Source of the DNA: Mycolicibacterium sp. P1-5
GTDB taxonomy: Bacteria; Actinomycetota; Actinomycetes; Mycobacteriales; Mycobacteriaceae
Assembly: GCF_008329565.1 (NCBI RefSeq)
Contig: NZ_NPKT01000001.1
Location: forward strand, 62,001-126,000
DNA length: 64,000 bases
Reading direction: 5' to 3'
The notes under the pieces were generated by a model. That model had not been told where the DNA came from, searched no databases, and saw only the letters and a program-made list of their open reading frames with translations. Numbering within the stretch: the first letter of the stretch is position 1; each line of letters opens with the position of its first letter. Shown here piece after piece: positions 27,038 to 37,141 of this stretch. Position numbers and translations under genes: made by a program.

Positions 27038-28477
27038 TCAGTTGCGGTGGACTTCGACACCCCACAGCACGCGACGTACGACTGTGCGGAATCCGCGCGG
27101 CTGCGCCTCGGGCTCGGGTTCTGGCTCTGGTTCGGGCTCGGGCTCGGGTTCCGCCTCGGGTTCGGGCTCGGGCTCCGCGTCCGCGCCCGGCTTGGGCTCC
27201 GCTTCGGCTTCGGGCTCGGGCTCCGCGTCGGGTTCTGCCTCCGCGTCGGGCTCGGGCTCGGGTTCGGCTTCGGGCTCGGCTTCCGCATCCGCGCCCGGCT
27301 CGGGCTCGGGTTCGGCGTCGGGCTCGGGCTCGGGTTCGGCTTCGGGGTCCGCGTCGGACTCGGGCTCGGCTTCCGTTTCCGCTTCGGGCTCGCCTTCGGG
27401 CTCTGGCTCGGCGTCGGCTTCTGCCTCCGCGTCGGGCTCGGGCGCCTCAGCCTCGGCGTCCTCCGTATCGCCGACGGCCTTGGCGTCTTCGGAGTCGTGC
27501 TCGGCTGCCACGGTCGCGGCCGCGGCGATCGCGCCGCCGGTGGCGACGGCCACCAGATCCTCGGCCATCTTCTCGGCGGGCGACTCCTCATCGGGCACGC
27601 CGGCGGCCTGCGTACCGCCCAGTGCGGCCGGATCTTCGCGACCCTTGGGCGCCAGGAGGATGTACACAATTGCGCCGATGAACACGAACACCGAGGTGAA
27701 GGAGTTCACCCGGATGCCCGCGATGTGAGTGGCGGTGTCGTCGCGCAGCAGTTCGACCCAGAACCGGCCGATGCAGTACGCCGCCACGTACGCCGCGAAC
27801 AGGCGACCATGACCGAGCTTGAACCGCCGATCGATCCAGATCAAGAAGACAAACACCAGCACGTTCCACAGCAGCTCGTAGAGGAACGTCGGCTGCACCA
27901 CCGCCGCGACCTGCCCCGTCGACACCCCGTCGAGGGAGTGCACGTCGACCATCCCGGCCGAATCCCGCCGGTAGAAGATCTCCATGCCCCACGGCACCGT
28001 GGTCTCGCGGCCGTACAACTCCTGGTTGAAGTAATTACCGAGGCGTCCGATCGCCTGTGCCAGGATGATGCCCGGCGCGATCGCATCCCCGAAGGCCGGC
28101 AGCGGAATTCCCCTGCGCCGGCATGCAATCCACGCACCCACGCCACCGAGGGCAACCGCACCCCAGATGCCGAGGCCGCCGTCCCAGATCCGAAGCGCCG
28201 CACCGATACCCGCGCCGCCCTCGGCGAAATACGTTCGCCAGTCGGTCATCAGGTGGTAGAGCCGGCCACCGACCAGACCGAACGGCACCGCCCACAGCGC
28301 GATGTCGTAGATGACGCCCCGTTCGCCACCACGCGCCGCCCAGCGACGGTCACCGATCACCAGCGCGGCGATGATGCCGGCGATGATGCACAGCGCATAC
28401 GCCCGAATCGGGACCGGGCCGAGATACCAAACGCCCTGAGGCGGGCTCGGAAAATAAGCCAAGACGGTTGTCGTCAC
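27038..28477 (-). CDS. lgt: Prolipoprotein diacylglyceryl transferase Lgt with long acidic tail
   Basis: Transfers diacylglycerol from phosphatidylglycerol to the lipobox cysteine of prolipoproteins. Residues 1-290 are the seven-TM enzyme with '[11 protein letters not shown]' (equivalent to the HGGL loop) and the signature [13 protein letters not shown] (144-156). Residues 339-460 form a Pro/Glu/Ala/Asp repeat tail (AEPEPE-type), then a basic end [19 protein letters not shown]. Mycobacterial Lgt is known to have an extended C-terminus; this one is especially repetitive. GTG start overlaps trpA by 4 nt. Confidence 0.93.
   Translation of the reverse strand: MTTTVLAYFPSPPQGVWYLGPVPIRAYALCIIAGIIAALVIGDRRWAARGGERGVIYDIALWAVPFGLVGGRLYHLMTDWRTYFAEGGAGIGAALRIWDGGLGIWGAVALGGVGAWIACRRRGIPLPAFGDAIAPGIILAQAIGRLGNYFNQELYGRETTVPWGMEIFYRRDSAGMVDVHSLDGVSTGQVAAVVQPTFLYELLWNVLVFVFLIWIDRRFKLGHGRLFAAYVAAYCIGRFWVELLRDDTATHIAGIRVNSFTSVFVFIGAIVYILLAPKGREDPAALGGTQAAGVPDEESPAEKMAEDLVAVATGGAIAAAATVAAEHDSEDAKAVGDTEDAEAEAPEPDAEAEADAEPEPEGEPEAETEAEPESDADPEAEPEPEPDAEPEPEPGADAEAEPEAEPEPEPDAEAEPDAEPEPEAEAEPKPGADAEPEPEPEAEPEPEPEPEPEPEPEAQPRGFRTVVRRVLWGVEVHRN
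27098..27463 (-). repeat. Low-complexity (Glu-Pro/Glu-Ala)n coding repeat in lgt
   Basis: About 120 codons that are almost all Glu, Pro, Ala or Asp in alternating EP/EA order. In other frames the same DNA reads as runs of Ser-Gly or Arg-Ala, which are not real proteins. Such hexanucleotide-like repeats are prone to slippage, so length may vary among strains. Confidence 0.9.
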
Positions 28478-29286
28478 GAAGCAGACACCTTCTGTCGCAC
28501 ACCCACGGCCAACTCTTCGGTCAGCGTCCGCACCGCCGCCAACCCGTCGGTCAACGCCGACACAAGAGCCGAACCCACAATGACCCCATCGGCGAAGGCC
28601 GCGATCTCGGCGGCCTGCTCACGCGAGCGCACACCAAGACCGACCCCGACAGGGATATCCGAGATTTCTTTGACCCGGCCGACGAGTTCCGGCGCGGCAC
28701 TGGACACCGCGTCGCGGGCACCGGTGACACCCATGGTCGATGCCGCGTAGACGAATCCTCGCGACGCCTCCACGGTCTTCGCCAGCCGCTCCGGGGTCGA
28801 CGACGGCGCCACCAAAAAGATTCGATCCAGGTCGTGAGCCTCGGCGGCGGACAGCCACTCGTCGGCCTCTTCGGGAATCAGGTCCGGGGTGATCATGCCC
28901 AGTCCCCCGGCGGCGGCGAGGTCACGCGACCACGCATCGATTCCGTAGTGCAGCATGAGATTCCAGTACGTCATGACCACCGCGTGACCGCCGGCCGCAC
29001 TGATCGCCTCCACTGCGCGCAGCGTGTCACGAACCCGGACACCGGCATGTAACGCCGCCTCAGTTGCGGTCGCGATCACCGGCCCGTCCATACCCGGGTC
29101 GGAGTACGGAACCCCGACTTCGACGATGTCACAACCGCATTCGACCAGGGCGACCAGCGCATCGATAGAGATGTCAACAGACGGATAACCCGTGGGCAGA
29201 TAGCCGATCAGCGCGGCACGATCGTCGTCGCGGCACGCCGCGAAAACCGAACCCAGCCGACCCGACTGGCTGTGCTGGACCGTCAT
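28474..29286 (-). CDS. trpA: Tryptophan synthase alpha chain
   Basis: Cleaves indole-3-glycerol phosphate to indole, channelled to TrpB. 270 residues of TIM-barrel with '[12 protein letters not shown]', '[28 protein letters not shown]' (catalytic Glu and Asp region), '[15 protein letters not shown]'-like segment and '[11 protein letters not shown]...[10 protein letters not shown]' phosphate-binding loops. Start is the ATG at 29284-29286, overlapping the trpB stop by 4 nt (ATGA). Overlaps lgt by 4 nt. Confidence 0.96.
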   Translation of the reverse strand: MTVQHSQSGRLGSVFAACRDDDRAALIGYLPTGYPSVDISIDALVALVECGCDIVEVGVPYSDPGMDGPVIATATEAALHAGVRVRDTLRAVEAISAAGGHAVVMTYWNLMLHYGIDAWSRDLAAAGGLGMITPDLIPEEADEWLSAAEAHDLDRIFLVAPSSTPERLAKTVEASRGFVYAASTMGVTGARDAVSSAAPELVGRVKEISDIPVGVGLGVRSREQAAEIAAFADGVIVGSALVSALTDGLAAVRTLTEELAVGVRQKVSAS

Positions 29287-30554
29287 GAGGCTCCCGGACC
29301 GGACTTGTCGAACAACCCGAACCACTTGGCCGCTGTCTCGACGTCCTTGTCACCGCGGCCGGATAGGTTGACCAGGATGATCGAACCGCGCCCCAGCTCG
29401 GCCGCCAGCTTCACTGCGCCTGCCACCGCGTGCGCCGATTCGATCGCCGGAATGATGCCCTCCAGCCGGCACAACAGCCCGAACGCCTCCATGGCCTCGG
29501 TGTCCGTGATCGGCTGATACTCGGCTCGACCGATGTCTTTGAGGAACGCGTGCTCGGGACCGACGCCTGGATAGTCCAAACCTGCTGAGATCGAATGCGA
29601 CTCGATGGTCTGGCCATCCTCGTCCTGCAGCAGATACGAGTACGAGCCCTGGAATGCACCGGGGGTTCCGCCCGCAAAAGTTGCTGCGTGCCTACCGGTT
29701 TCGACACCGTCGCCAGCCGCCTCGAAACCGACCAACCGTACAGATCTGTCATCGATGAACGGGTGGAAGATCCCGATGGCGTTCGATCCGCCGCCGACGC
29801 ACGCGGCTACCGCGTCGGGTAACCGGCCGGCCTGCGCCAGCATCTGCGCCCGGGCCTCCAGGCCGATGATGCGCTGGAAGTCGCGCACCATCATCGGGAA
29901 CGGGTGCGGCCCGGCCGCAGTGCCGAAGCAGTAGTAGGTGTTGTCCGCGTTGGTGACCCAGTCGCGGAAGGCGTCGTTGATGGCGTCCTTCAGCGTCTTC
30001 GAGCCGGATTCGACCGACACCACCTCGGCGCCCAGCAGTCGCATCCGCGCCACGTTGAGTGCCTGGCGCGCGGTGTCCACCGCGCCCATGTAGATCACGC
30101 ACTCCAGACCCAGCAGGGCGCACGCCGTCGCGGTCGCCACGCCATGCTGACCGGCGCCCGTCTCGGCGATGACCCGGCGCTTGCCCATCTGCTTGGCGAG
30201 CAGCGCCTGACCAAGCACGTTGTTGATCTTGTGCGAACCGGTGTGGTTGAGGTCTTCGCGCTTGAGGAAGATCCGCGCTCCGCCCACGTGCTCGCTCAAC
30301 CGGACCGCTTCATAGAGCGGTGACGGACGTCCGGCGTAATGGGTCTGCAGATTGTCCAGGCGATCCAGGAATTCGGAGTCGGTGCGGGCCTTTTCGTAGG
30401 CGGCCGTCACCTCTTCGATCACGGCCATCAACGCCTCGGCCACGTACCGTCCGCCGAATACGCCGAAGTGCCCGCGGGCATCGGGTTCGTGCGAGGTCGG
30501 CTCGGCGATGGCCGCACTCATGCGCGGCACATTCGGAGTGGAGAGATCAGCCAC
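29283..30554 (-). CDS. trpB: Tryptophan synthase beta chain
   Basis: PLP enzyme that condenses indole with serine. 423 residues; PLP lysine is Lys109 in the family motif '[10 protein letters not shown]', with '[13 protein letters not shown]' and '[10 protein letters not shown]' binding the phosphate. '[11 protein letters not shown]' and the C-terminal '[11 protein letters not shown]' are also conserved. 3 nt downstream of trpC and overlapping trpA, as in other actinobacterial trp operons. Confidence 0.97.
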   Translation of the reverse strand: MADLSTPNVPRMSAAIAEPTSHEPDARGHFGVFGGRYVAEALMAVIEEVTAAYEKARTDSEFLDRLDNLQTHYAGRPSPLYEAVRLSEHVGGARIFLKREDLNHTGSHKINNVLGQALLAKQMGKRRVIAETGAGQHGVATATACALLGLECVIYMGAVDTARQALNVARMRLLGAEVVSVESGSKTLKDAINDAFRDWVTNADNTYYCFGTAAGPHPFPMMVRDFQRIIGLEARAQMLAQAGRLPDAVAACVGGGSNAIGIFHPFIDDRSVRLVGFEAAGDGVETGRHAATFAGGTPGAFQGSYSYLLQDEDGQTIESHSISAGLDYPGVGPEHAFLKDIGRAEYQPITDTEAMEAFGLLCRLEGIIPAIESAHAVAGAVKLAAELGRGSIILVNLSGRGDKDVETAAKWFGLFDKSGPGAS

Positions 30555-30557
30555 GAC

Positions 30558-31376
30558 TCAGCGGGCTGGTTTCGGGCAGGAGGGATGGGCTCCCGCGGTC
30601 ACCAGGTCGGCGACGGCGCTGCGCGGATCCCCGCTGGTGACCAGACCCTCGCCGACGAGTACCGCATCAGCCCCGGCGCCGGCGTAGGCCAACAGGTCAC
30701 CGGTGCCCCGCACGCCGGACTCGGCAACGCGGATGACGTTCGACGGCAGCCCGGGCGCGATCCGCGCGAAGCAGTCCCGGTCCACCTGCAACGTCTTGAG
30801 GTCACGGGCATTCACGCCGATCACCTTGGCCCCGGCCTGAAGCGCCCGGCTGGCCTCTTCTTCTGTGTGCACCTCGACCAACGCGGTCATGCCCAGCGAT
30901 TCAGTGCGCTCCAGGAGCGATTCCAAGGCCGGCTGCTCGAGCGCGGCCACGATCAGCAGCAGCATGTCGGCGCCGTGCGCCCTGGCCTCGTGGATTTGAT
31001 ACGGCCGGACGATGAAATCCTTGCGCAGCACCGGAATTCGCACAGCGGCACGCACCGCGTCGAGGTCGGCCAACGATCCGTGGAAGCGGCGTTCCTCGGT
31101 GAGCACGCTGATCACCCGAGCGCCCCCGCTCTCATACGCGCGAGCCAACTCGGCCGGGTCGGCGATGTTCGCGAGTTCACCCCGAGACGGGCTGGCGCGC
31201 TTGACTTCGGCGATGACGGCGATGTCTGGCGCCTGTAGTGCGGCCAGCACGTTCAGCGGAGCCGGCGCCGCCTCGGCAGCAGTCTTGACCTCGTCGAGGC
31301 TCACGATCGCCTCACGGGCGGCAACGTCGGCGCGCACTCCCTCGATTATCGAGTCGAGCACGCTTGCCGAACTCAT
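30558..31376 (-). CDS. trpC: Indole-3-glycerol phosphate synthase
   Basis: Cyclises CdRP to indole-3-glycerol phosphate. 272-residue TIM barrel: '[15 protein letters not shown]' (catalytic Lys and Glu), '[16 protein letters not shown]', '[29 protein letters not shown]', '[15 protein letters not shown]' and 'VAESGVRG'. Start chosen at the ATG at 31374-31376 ([13 protein letters not shown]); the frame continues upstream 26 codons without conserved content. No trpF is present: in mycobacteria the PriA protein (38714-39454) does that step. Confidence 0.96.
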   Translation of the reverse strand: MSSASVLDSIIEGVRADVAAREAIVSLDEVKTAAEAAPAPLNVLAALQAPDIAVIAEVKRASPSRGELANIADPAELARAYESGGARVISVLTEERRFHGSLADLDAVRAAVRIPVLRKDFIVRPYQIHEARAHGADMLLLIVAALEQPALESLLERTESLGMTALVEVHTEEEASRALQAGAKVIGVNARDLKTLQVDRDCFARIAPGLPSNVIRVAESGVRGTGDLLAYAGAGADAVLVGEGLVTSGDPRSAVADLVTAGAHPSCPKPAR

Positions 31377-31457
31377 GGCTGCCGGATCCCTTCTCACGCC
31401 TTGGCGATGTCGCTTAAGTCGTCCTGTGAAGGGTAGTCGTATCGAGCCGCGCACCCG

Positions 31458-32057
31458 TCACCGACCCTCGGTGTCGGTGCGCCGTTCTGTGGGATCAACA
31501 CCTTCGTCGAGCGCATCCCACATGCCGCGTTCCGATACCCCTGGGTCGACGTCCTCGCTGCGCGCGACGCTGCGGCGGACGGCCGGTGCTGCATATTTCG
31601 TGGTCGCCTGCCGCCCCGCGGCCGCCGAGCGCATCAGCAGCACGGCAGCGACCAGCGCACACGCCGCCGCACCGATGGTCAGCGCGGCCCCGACGTAGTC
31701 CCGGTCGCTGGCAACCAGCGTCATCACCGGGAACTGGGCGAGCTCGGCGGCTCGCGGGCCGACATCGGGGGTGACGATCAGGCTCACGCCCAGATAGCCG
31801 AGCAGCAGGGTCACCACTGCGACCAGGACCGCGACCGCCCGCAGCTTCCATCCGCGCACGGCCAGCCCGGCAACGGCTGCGGCCAGCAGCAGAACGGCCA
31901 GCGGCAGCAGCGCGTTGGACCAGCTGGCTCCCGTCAGCGTCACGGTCTTGGGCTGGCCGAGGCCGTCGAACGACGTCACCGACACCCAGACCAGCCGCGA
32001 CGCCACCCACAGCAGGACCGAGGAGATGACCAGCAACAACTGCCCGATGCGGATCAC
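31458..32057 (-). CDS. Trp-associated conserved membrane protein
   Basis: A 199-residue protein with about four membrane segments (near residues 5-22, 48-68, 73-92 and 127-147) and an Arg-rich C-terminal cytoplasmic tail. It belongs to the trp-region conserved membrane protein family (TIGR02234 type) found beside trpE and trpC in actinobacteria (Rv1610 position). GTG start overlaps the trpE stop by 4 nt. Function unknown; the context suggests a role in tryptophan-related transport or regulation. Confidence 0.88.
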   Translation of the reverse strand: MIRIGQLLLVISSVLLWVASRLVWVSVTSFDGLGQPKTVTLTGASWSNALLPLAVLLLAAAVAGLAVRGWKLRAVAVLVAVVTLLLGYLGVSLIVTPDVGPRAAELAQFPVMTLVASDRDYVGAALTIGAAACALVAAVLLMRSAAAGRQATTKYAAPAVRRSVARSEDVDPGVSERGMWDALDEGVDPTERRTDTEGR

Positions 32058-33574
32058 GGCGCGCCCAGCGTCTCGGCTGCGGCGATTGCGCTCAGCACCG
32101 CCTTGGCCTTGTTGGCGGACTCGTTGTACTCGTAGGGGCCGTTGGAGTCCGCCACCACGCCGCCGCCTGCCTGCACGTATGCGGTGCCCTTGCTCATCAG
32201 GGCGGTGCGAATGGCGATCGCGAAGTCGGCATTGCCGGCGAAGTCCAGGTAGCCGACGACGCCGCCGTACAGGCCGCGGCGGGTCTTCTCCACCCCTTCG
32301 ATGAGCTCCATCGCCCGCACCTTCGGCGCACCGGTCAAAGTGCCGGCCGGAAAGCATGCCGTCACCGCATCCAGGGCCGTGCGGCCGTCGGCGAGCAGCC
32401 CGGTGACCGTCGAGACGATGTGCATCACGTGGCTGTACCGCTCGATGTGGCTGTAGTCCTCGACGCGGACCGTGCCCGGAACGCAGACCCGGCCCAAGTC
32501 GTTGCGGCCGAGATCGACCAGCATCAGGTGCTCGGAGCGTTCCTTCTCGTCGGCCAGCAGCTCCTTCTCCAGCAGCTGGTCTTCCTCCTCGGTCTGACCA
32601 CGCCACCGAGTTCCGGCGATCGGATGCGTTGTCGCCCAGCCGTCCTTGACCGTCACCAACGCCTCCGGGCTGGAACCGACGATCGAAAACGCCGTTCCCC
32701 CAGTCTCATCTGGGACGTGCATCAGGTACATGTACGGGCTGGGATTGGTGACCCGCAGCATTCGGTATACGTCGATCGGGTCGACGGCGGTATCGATCTC
32801 GAAGCGCTGCGACGGCACGACCTGGAACGCCTCGCCGGCCTCGATCTCCTTGACCAGCCGCTCGACGATCGCGCTGTACTCCTCCATGGTGCGCTGCGAG
32901 CGATGCCGGGGCTGCGGCCGGGAGAACGTCGCCACGGTCGACGACAGCGGCTGGCCCAGCGCCCCGGTCATCACGTCCAGGCGCGCGACGGCGTCGTCGT
33001 AGGCCTCGTCAACACGGTCGTCGGTGCCGTTCCAGTTCACCGCGTTGGCGATCAGCGTGATGGTGCCCTCGTGATGGTCGACGGCGGCCAGATCGGTGGC
33101 GAGCAGCAGCAGCATGTCGGGCAGCCCGAGGTCGTCGACCACCGACTCCGGCAACCGCTCGAGACGCCGGACGAAGTCGTAGGCGAAGAACCCCACCATG
33201 CCGCCCGACAACGGCGGCACCCCGGCGAGCGACTCGGTGGACAGCAGCGTCATCGTCTCGTGCAGCGCCTGCAGCGGATCGCCGCCGGTCGGGGCGTCCT
33301 GCGGCGTGGCGCCCAGCCAGACCGCCTCACCGTTGCGCACGGTCAACGCCGACGGCGCCCCCGCCCCGATGAACGACCATCGCGACCAGGACCGGCCGTT
33401 CTCGGCGGACTCGAGCAGGAAGGTTCCGGGCCGGTTGGCGGCTAATTTCCGGTACGCCGACAGGGGTGTCTCGCTGTCGGCGAGCACCTTGCGGATCACC
33501 GGAACCACGCGATGTTCGGCGGCCAGCGCCCTGAACTCCTCGCGCGTGGTGGTGGCGGCGAGGTTCGATTGCAC
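32054..33574 (-). CDS. trpE: Anthranilate synthase component I
   Basis: First committed step of tryptophan synthesis (chorismate to anthranilate, with a glutamine-amidotransferase partner encoded elsewhere). 506 residues. N-terminal regulatory part includes '[18 protein letters not shown]', whose Leu-Leu-Glu-Ser is the tryptophan feedback site. The chorismate-binding part has '[12 protein letters not shown]', 'GSSPEALV', '[10 protein letters not shown]', '[16 protein letters not shown]' and '[18 protein letters not shown]'. GTG start at 33572-33574 ([13 protein letters not shown]), preceded by GGAGG. Confidence 0.96.
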   Translation of the reverse strand: MQSNLAATTTREEFRALAAEHRVVPVIRKVLADSETPLSAYRKLAANRPGTFLLESAENGRSWSRWSFIGAGAPSALTVRNGEAVWLGATPQDAPTGGDPLQALHETMTLLSTESLAGVPPLSGGMVGFFAYDFVRRLERLPESVVDDLGLPDMLLLLATDLAAVDHHEGTITLIANAVNWNGTDDRVDEAYDDAVARLDVMTGALGQPLSSTVATFSRPQPRHRSQRTMEEYSAIVERLVKEIEAGEAFQVVPSQRFEIDTAVDPIDVYRMLRVTNPSPYMYLMHVPDETGGTAFSIVGSSPEALVTVKDGWATTHPIAGTRWRGQTEEEDQLLEKELLADEKERSEHLMLVDLGRNDLGRVCVPGTVRVEDYSHIERYSHVMHIVSTVTGLLADGRTALDAVTACFPAGTLTGAPKVRAMELIEGVEKTRRGLYGGVVGYLDFAGNADFAIAIRTALMSKGTAYVQAGGGVVADSNGPYEYNESANKAKAVLSAIAAAETLGAP

Positions 33575-33615
33575 GGCTACATCCTCCCAGACCCTCCGGG
33601 CCCGATTCACCGGCG

Positions 33616-33621
33616 TAGCCT
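33616..33621 (+). promoter_or_regulatory. Putative -10 element of bcp (leaderless)
   Basis: TAGCCT ends 6 nt before the bcp ATG, placing transcription start at the ATG. No Shine-Dalgarno. Confidence 0.4.
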
Positions 33622-33627
33622 GCAGCC

Positions 33628-34092
33628 ATGAAACGTGGAGACCGGGTTGCGGACTTCGAACTGCCGGATCAGACCGGCACCGTGCGCTCGCTGACTCACC
33701 TGCTGGCCGACGGGCCGATCGTGCTGTTCTTCTACCCCGCCGCGATGACGCCGGGCTGCACCAAGGAAGCCTGTCACTTCCGGGATCGCGGCTCGGAATT
33801 CGCTGCGCTGGGCGCCAGCCGAGTGGGCATCAGCACCGACGCCGTCGAGAAGCAGGCCCGATTCGCCGACTCCCAGAGTTTCGACTACCCGCTGTTGTCC
33901 GATGCCGGCGGCGCGGTGGCCGCCGCCTTCGGGGTCAAGCGCGGGCTGCTGGGCAAGCTGATGCCGGTCAAGCGCACGACATTCGTCATCGACACCGATC
34001 GCACGGTGCTCGAGGTCATCGCCAGCGAGATCAATATGGATACCCATGCCGACAAAGCGCTGGAGGTGCTGCGTCAGCGCCAGAAGGCCTGA
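33628..34092 (+). CDS. bcp: Thiol peroxidase, bacterioferritin-comigratory type (Bcp/PrxQ)
   Basis: A 154-residue peroxiredoxin reducing hydroperoxides. Peroxidatic Cys44 in '[16 protein letters not shown]', with Cys49 as likely resolving cysteine (PrxQ-type). Similar to mycobacterial BcpB. Divergent from trpE. It is followed 11 nt later by a decayed ABC ATPase gene. Confidence 0.93.
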   Translation: MKRGDRVADFELPDQTGTVRSLTHLLADGPIVLFFYPAAMTPGCTKEACHFRDRGSEFAALGASRVGISTDAVEKQARFADSQSFDYPLLSDAGGAVAAAFGVKRGLLGKLMPVKRTTFVIDTDRTVLEVIASEINMDTHADKALEVLRQRQKA

Positions 34093-34103
34093 CGGCGCAG
34101 ATC

Positions 34104-34785
34104 GTGAACCCGGTTCTGCAACTCGACGATGTGACGTTTCGCCGCGACGGTAAGCAGATCATCGACGCATTTCGTTGACGGTCCAGCGGGCAAAAGCACA
34201 CTGCTCGGGTTCTGCGCCACGGTGACGTTTCCGACCTCCGGCACACCGTAACGGTGCTCGGCGGCCGGATGGGACGTACCGACCTGGCCACGCTGCGCCG
34301 CTCCATCGGGCACGTCAATCCCCGTCACCGCCTTCAGTATTCGCTGACTGTGCGAGAGGTGGTGCTCACCGGTATCACCGCCACCATCGATCTTCCGATG
34401 CGCTGGACCCCGACACCGGAGGAGGCCGAGCACGCCGACGCGATGGTCGCCGCGGTGGGCATGACGCGCAAGGCCGACGATGTCTGCCCGACCCTGTCAC
34501 AGGGCGAGCGCGGGCGCGCGCGAGCAGCTGCTGGAGACCATCGACGACCTCGACCGGACCCACCCCGATGTGGCGTCGATTCTGGTGACTCACCATCTCG
34601 AAGAGCTGCCGACCACCACGACGCATGCACTGCTGATCGCGGACGGTCGCACCGTGGCCAGCGGGCCTGCGCGAGAGACCATTTCGACCGACAACGTGAC
34701 CGCGGCGTTCGCACATCCGATCGCGCTCGGCTACCACGACGGCCGCTGGAGCGCGCGAGCCAGAGCGACCGCGATCGACGTCTAG
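34104..34785 (+). pseudogene. Decayed ABC transporter ATP-binding protein gene
   Basis: Homologous segments lie in all reading frames. 'VLQLDDVTFRRDGKQIID' (from GTG 34104) is followed by a lost piece and a shifted 'DGPAGKSTLLGFCATVTFPTSGT' carrying a damaged Walker A. A further shift leads to 'TVTVLGGRMGRTDLATLRRSIGHVNPRHRLQYSLTVREVVLTGI...VCPTLSQGERGRA' (ABC signature LSQGE), and then another to 'AREQLLETIDDLDRTHPDVASILVTHHLEELP...ALLIADGRTVASGP'. The Walker B block (LLLDEP) is missing. At least three frameshifts and two deletions make a functional product very unlikely. It resembles a ModF/YlmA-type stand-alone ATPase. Confidence 0.85.
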
Positions 34786-35405
34786 GCCAAAGCGGTCAGC
34801 GACGCCATCCGTGGGTAGAGGATCGCCGGGCCGAGCCACCTGGCGATGAAGCGGCGCAATTCGATTGCGTCCGGTGATCGTCGCCTCGGATCGGTCAGCA
34901 GGGATTGCACGGTGCGGGCCGTCATTTCGCAAAGGTCACGGAGCGCGGTGTCGTCGAAACCGTGCGATCCCCAGTCCACATCGAAGCGGTGAAAAACGGA
35001 CAAGCAAAAGGTGATCGCTGTGTCAGATGTCAGCGAGGTGACGGCTTCGCCCTCATGCCGCAGCGTCAACAGATTCTCCAACTGCGGATCGCCGACCAGG
35101 TGTTCGATGCCGAACGACACACTCTCGACGACGACCGAAACGGGGTCGTTGACTCCTCGGACGTGTTCTACGACCTGGTCGATGAATCCGTCAACGGCGC
35201 GCATCGAGCTCGCAATGAGCAGCGCATCTGCATTCGGGAAGTACCGGTACACGGTCTGTCGTGTGATACCGAGCCTGCGGGCGACATCGGCTAGGCGTAT
35301 CGCGGGTCCGTTTTCGGACACCACCTCGTCCACCGCATCAAGGATTCGGTCAATCGCCTCATCGGCCGACGCGGGCGTGACCCCCGCCCAGCCGCGACTA
35401 CGCAT
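34782..35405 (-). CDS. TetR-family regulator coupled to a P450
   Basis: A 207-residue regulator; the HTH is 'IRLADVARRLGITRQTVYRYFPNADALL'. Start is the ATG at 35403-35405, overlapping the P450 stop by 8 nt (an upstream in-frame GTG at 35417 would add four residues). The cotranscribed position suggests autoregulation of the P450-tetR operon through the repeats at 36690-36762. Ligand not known, perhaps the P450 substrate. Its 3' end overlaps the ABC pseudogene by 4 nt. Confidence 0.88.
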   Translation of the reverse strand: MRSRGWAGVTPASADEAIDRILDAVDEVVSENGPAIRLADVARRLGITRQTVYRYFPNADALLIASSMRAVDGFIDQVVEHVRGVNDPVSVVVESVSFGIEHLVGDPQLENLLTLRHEGEAVTSLTSDTAITFCLSVFHRFDVDWGSHGFDDTALRDLCEMTARTVQSLLTDPRRRSPDAIELRRFIARWLGPAILYPRMASLTALA

Positions 35406-36651
35406 TCGTTCCCGCAAACGAGTCGACGTCGAACGCGATGGGAAGTGTCGTCGGTCCGGTCATTCCCAGCACGGATTTCCACGGGGCCGGGCCGACGCGA
35501 TGGGGTGCGGTCAGGCGCCGGGTGAGTACGACGAGCGCTTCGGCCAGCTCCCGGCGGGCGAGGTTGGCCCCGAGGCAGTAATGGGCACCGCCACCGAAGG
35601 TGAGGATCGCCGGCACGTCCTTGCGTGTGATGTCGAAGCGGTCAGCGTCGCGATAGATAGCGGGATCCCGATTGGCGGCAAAGGTATTCGCGAAAACGAA
35701 GGTCCCGGCTGGGAACAGGTAGCCACCGAACTCGGCATCCTCGACTGCGGCTCGCGGCACGATGCAGGCTGCCGGCGAATGGCGCATGCTCTCATCGACG
35801 GCCTGCATTCCGAGTTCCGGTTGTGCGCCCAGTTTCGCCCACTGATCCGGATGTTCGCAGAGCACCTGCACCGATGCCGCCAGTTGGTTTCGCGTTGTGT
35901 CCGTTCCCGCCATCAAAAAGCCGGCGACCAGTCCGCAGAGTTCGTCGAGATTCAGCCGGTCACCGTCGCTTTCAGCGCGGATGAGCTCCGACAACAAATC
36001 GTCGGTCAGATTGTCGCGGCGGGCGGCAACCATGTCGTCGACGTAGGCATCGAGTTCGCCCCAAGCGCGCATGATCGCGGACTCATCGAAGTTTGCATCG
36101 GGTTGGAAGTTGAACGCTTTGAAGATCTCCTCGGTCCAATCCGCGAACAGCTGCCAATCCTCGCGGGGTGCACCGAGCAACGCACAAATGATCGGAGTCG
36201 GGTAGGGACGCGCAATGTCGGTCACGACATCGCAGCGTCCAGCGTCCATCACCCGGTCAATCAGTCCGTTCACCACCTCATGGATCGTGTCGGTAAGACC
36301 AGCCGTTGCACGAGGGGTGAATGCCTTGGACACCAGTTTGCGCAACCGAACATGGGGTGCGCCATCCAGACCCAGCAGACTAGTGGTCAGCTTGTCGAAT
36401 AGTGGGCCCGACGTGATGCCCTGCGCGGCCAACGTGATACCAGGTGGCAGACGAAACCTATTGTCGCGCAGTATCTCCCGGGCGAGGTCGTAGGACAGGA
36501 TCTCTGGCCCAAGGGGCCCGATCGCGATGGGTGCGCGCGATTGCGCACTGCGAAGATCCTCAAGGAGGTCCTGCGGTGTGGCGGTGAGGTCGTATTTGAT
36601 CGTGGGCAGGTCGGCATCGAAGACATTGGGAGCGGAACTGTTCACAGTCAT
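35398..36651 (-). CDS. Cytochrome P450
   Basis: A 417-residue soluble class I P450. I-helix oxygen motif 'GFLMAGTDTTRNQLA', K-helix ExxR in 'DESMR', heme loop 'FGGGAHYCLGANLARREL' with the cysteine ligand. ATG start at 36649-36651 with GGAGAC upstream. Electron donors (ferredoxin, reductase) are not adjacent. Substrate unknown; I do not assign a CYP family. Followed by a TetR gene with an 8-nt overlap. Confidence 0.95.
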   Translation of the reverse strand: MTVNSSAPNVFDADLPTIKYDLTATPQDLLEDLRSAQSRAPIAIGPLGPEILSYDLAREILRDNRFRLPPGITLAAQGITSGPLFDKLTTSLLGLDGAPHVRLRKLVSKAFTPRATAGLTDTIHEVVNGLIDRVMDAGRCDVVTDIARPYPTPIICALLGAPREDWQLFADWTEEIFKAFNFQPDANFDESAIMRAWGELDAYVDDMVAARRDNLTDDLLSELIRAESDGDRLNLDELCGLVAGFLMAGTDTTRNQLAASVQVLCEHPDQWAKLGAQPELGMQAVDESMRHSPAACIVPRAAVEDAEFGGYLFPAGTFVFANTFAANRDPAIYRDADRFDITRKDVPAILTFGGGAHYCLGANLARRELAEALVVLTRRLTAPHRVGPAPWKSVLGMTGPTTLPIAFDVDSFAGTNA

Positions 36652-36689
36652 CGAAGTCTCCACTGCTCGACATGGACATCTATGAGCCG

Positions 36690-36762
36690 AGTGTATGACC
36701 ATTGCCCGTGATGGTCAACAACGATCACGGGTCAATCGGGCAACTGCCTAACATGGTCATAC
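36690..36762 (-). promoter_or_regulatory. Promoter and TetR-type operator of the P450-tetR operon
   Basis: On the minus strand TTGACC (-35, 36713-36718) and TACACT (-10, 36690-36695) are separated by 17 nt. The spacer is filled by an inverted repeat ATGGTCA/TGACCAT (arms at 36696-36702 and 36711-36717). The longer half GTATGACCAT (36693-36702) recurs inverted as ATGGTCATAC at 36753-36762. A second nested repeat, CCCGTGAT/ATCACGGG, lies at 36705-36712/36724-36731. Confidence 0.55.
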
Positions 36763-36793
36763 GTTTTTTGAGGCGACGTCCAGACGCGAGTTG

Positions 36794-37141
36794 CTAGCTT
36801 TCGGGCCCAAGGATCTGGTCGGCGTCGAAGCAGCTGTGGTCGCCGGTGTGGCACGCCCCGCCGACCTGGTCGACCTCCAGCAGCACCGCGTCACCGTCGC
36901 AGTCCAGGCGCACCGAATATACGTGCTGGGTGTGCCCGGAGGTCGCGCCCTTGACCCAGTATTCGCCGCGCGATCGCGAATAGTAGGTGGCTTCACGGGT
37001 TTCCAGCGTGCGGGCCAGCGCCTCGTCGTCCATCCAGGCGACCATCAGCACGTCGCCGGTGCCGCGCTCCTGCGCGATCGCTGCGAACAGCCCGTTGGCA
37101 TCACGCTTGAGCCGCTTGGCGATAGCGGGGTCGAGGCTCAT
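36794..37141 (-). CDS. hisI: Phosphoribosyl-AMP cyclohydrolase
   Basis: Histidine step 3. 115 residues: '[76 protein letters not shown]', with metal-binding Asp and Cys residues ([14 protein letters not shown]). It is the monofunctional form without HisE. ATG overlaps the hisF stop by 4 nt. Last gene of the his operon. Confidence 0.96.
   Translation of the reverse strand: MSLDPAIAKRLKRDANGLFAAIAQERGTGDVLMVAWMDDEALARTLETREATYYSRSRGEYWVKGATSGHTQHVYSVRLDCDGDAVLLEVDQVGGACHTGDHSCFDADQILGPES

Noticed and set aside
26965..27669. In-frame extension of the 13E12 gene upstream of 26964
   Set aside because: Codes for a Pro/Arg/Ser-rich shadow of lgt; conserved similarity begins at MFDHW, which also lies in the SOS box.
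26853..28750. Long plus-strand frames opposite lgt, with Ser-Gly or Arg-Ala repeats
   Set aside because: They arise from the EP/EA repeat of lgt read on the other strand; no start signal or conserved domain.
36760..36770. T-run CGTTTTTT as a terminator
   Set aside because: No GC stem precedes it on the plus strand, and on the minus strand it is an A-run.
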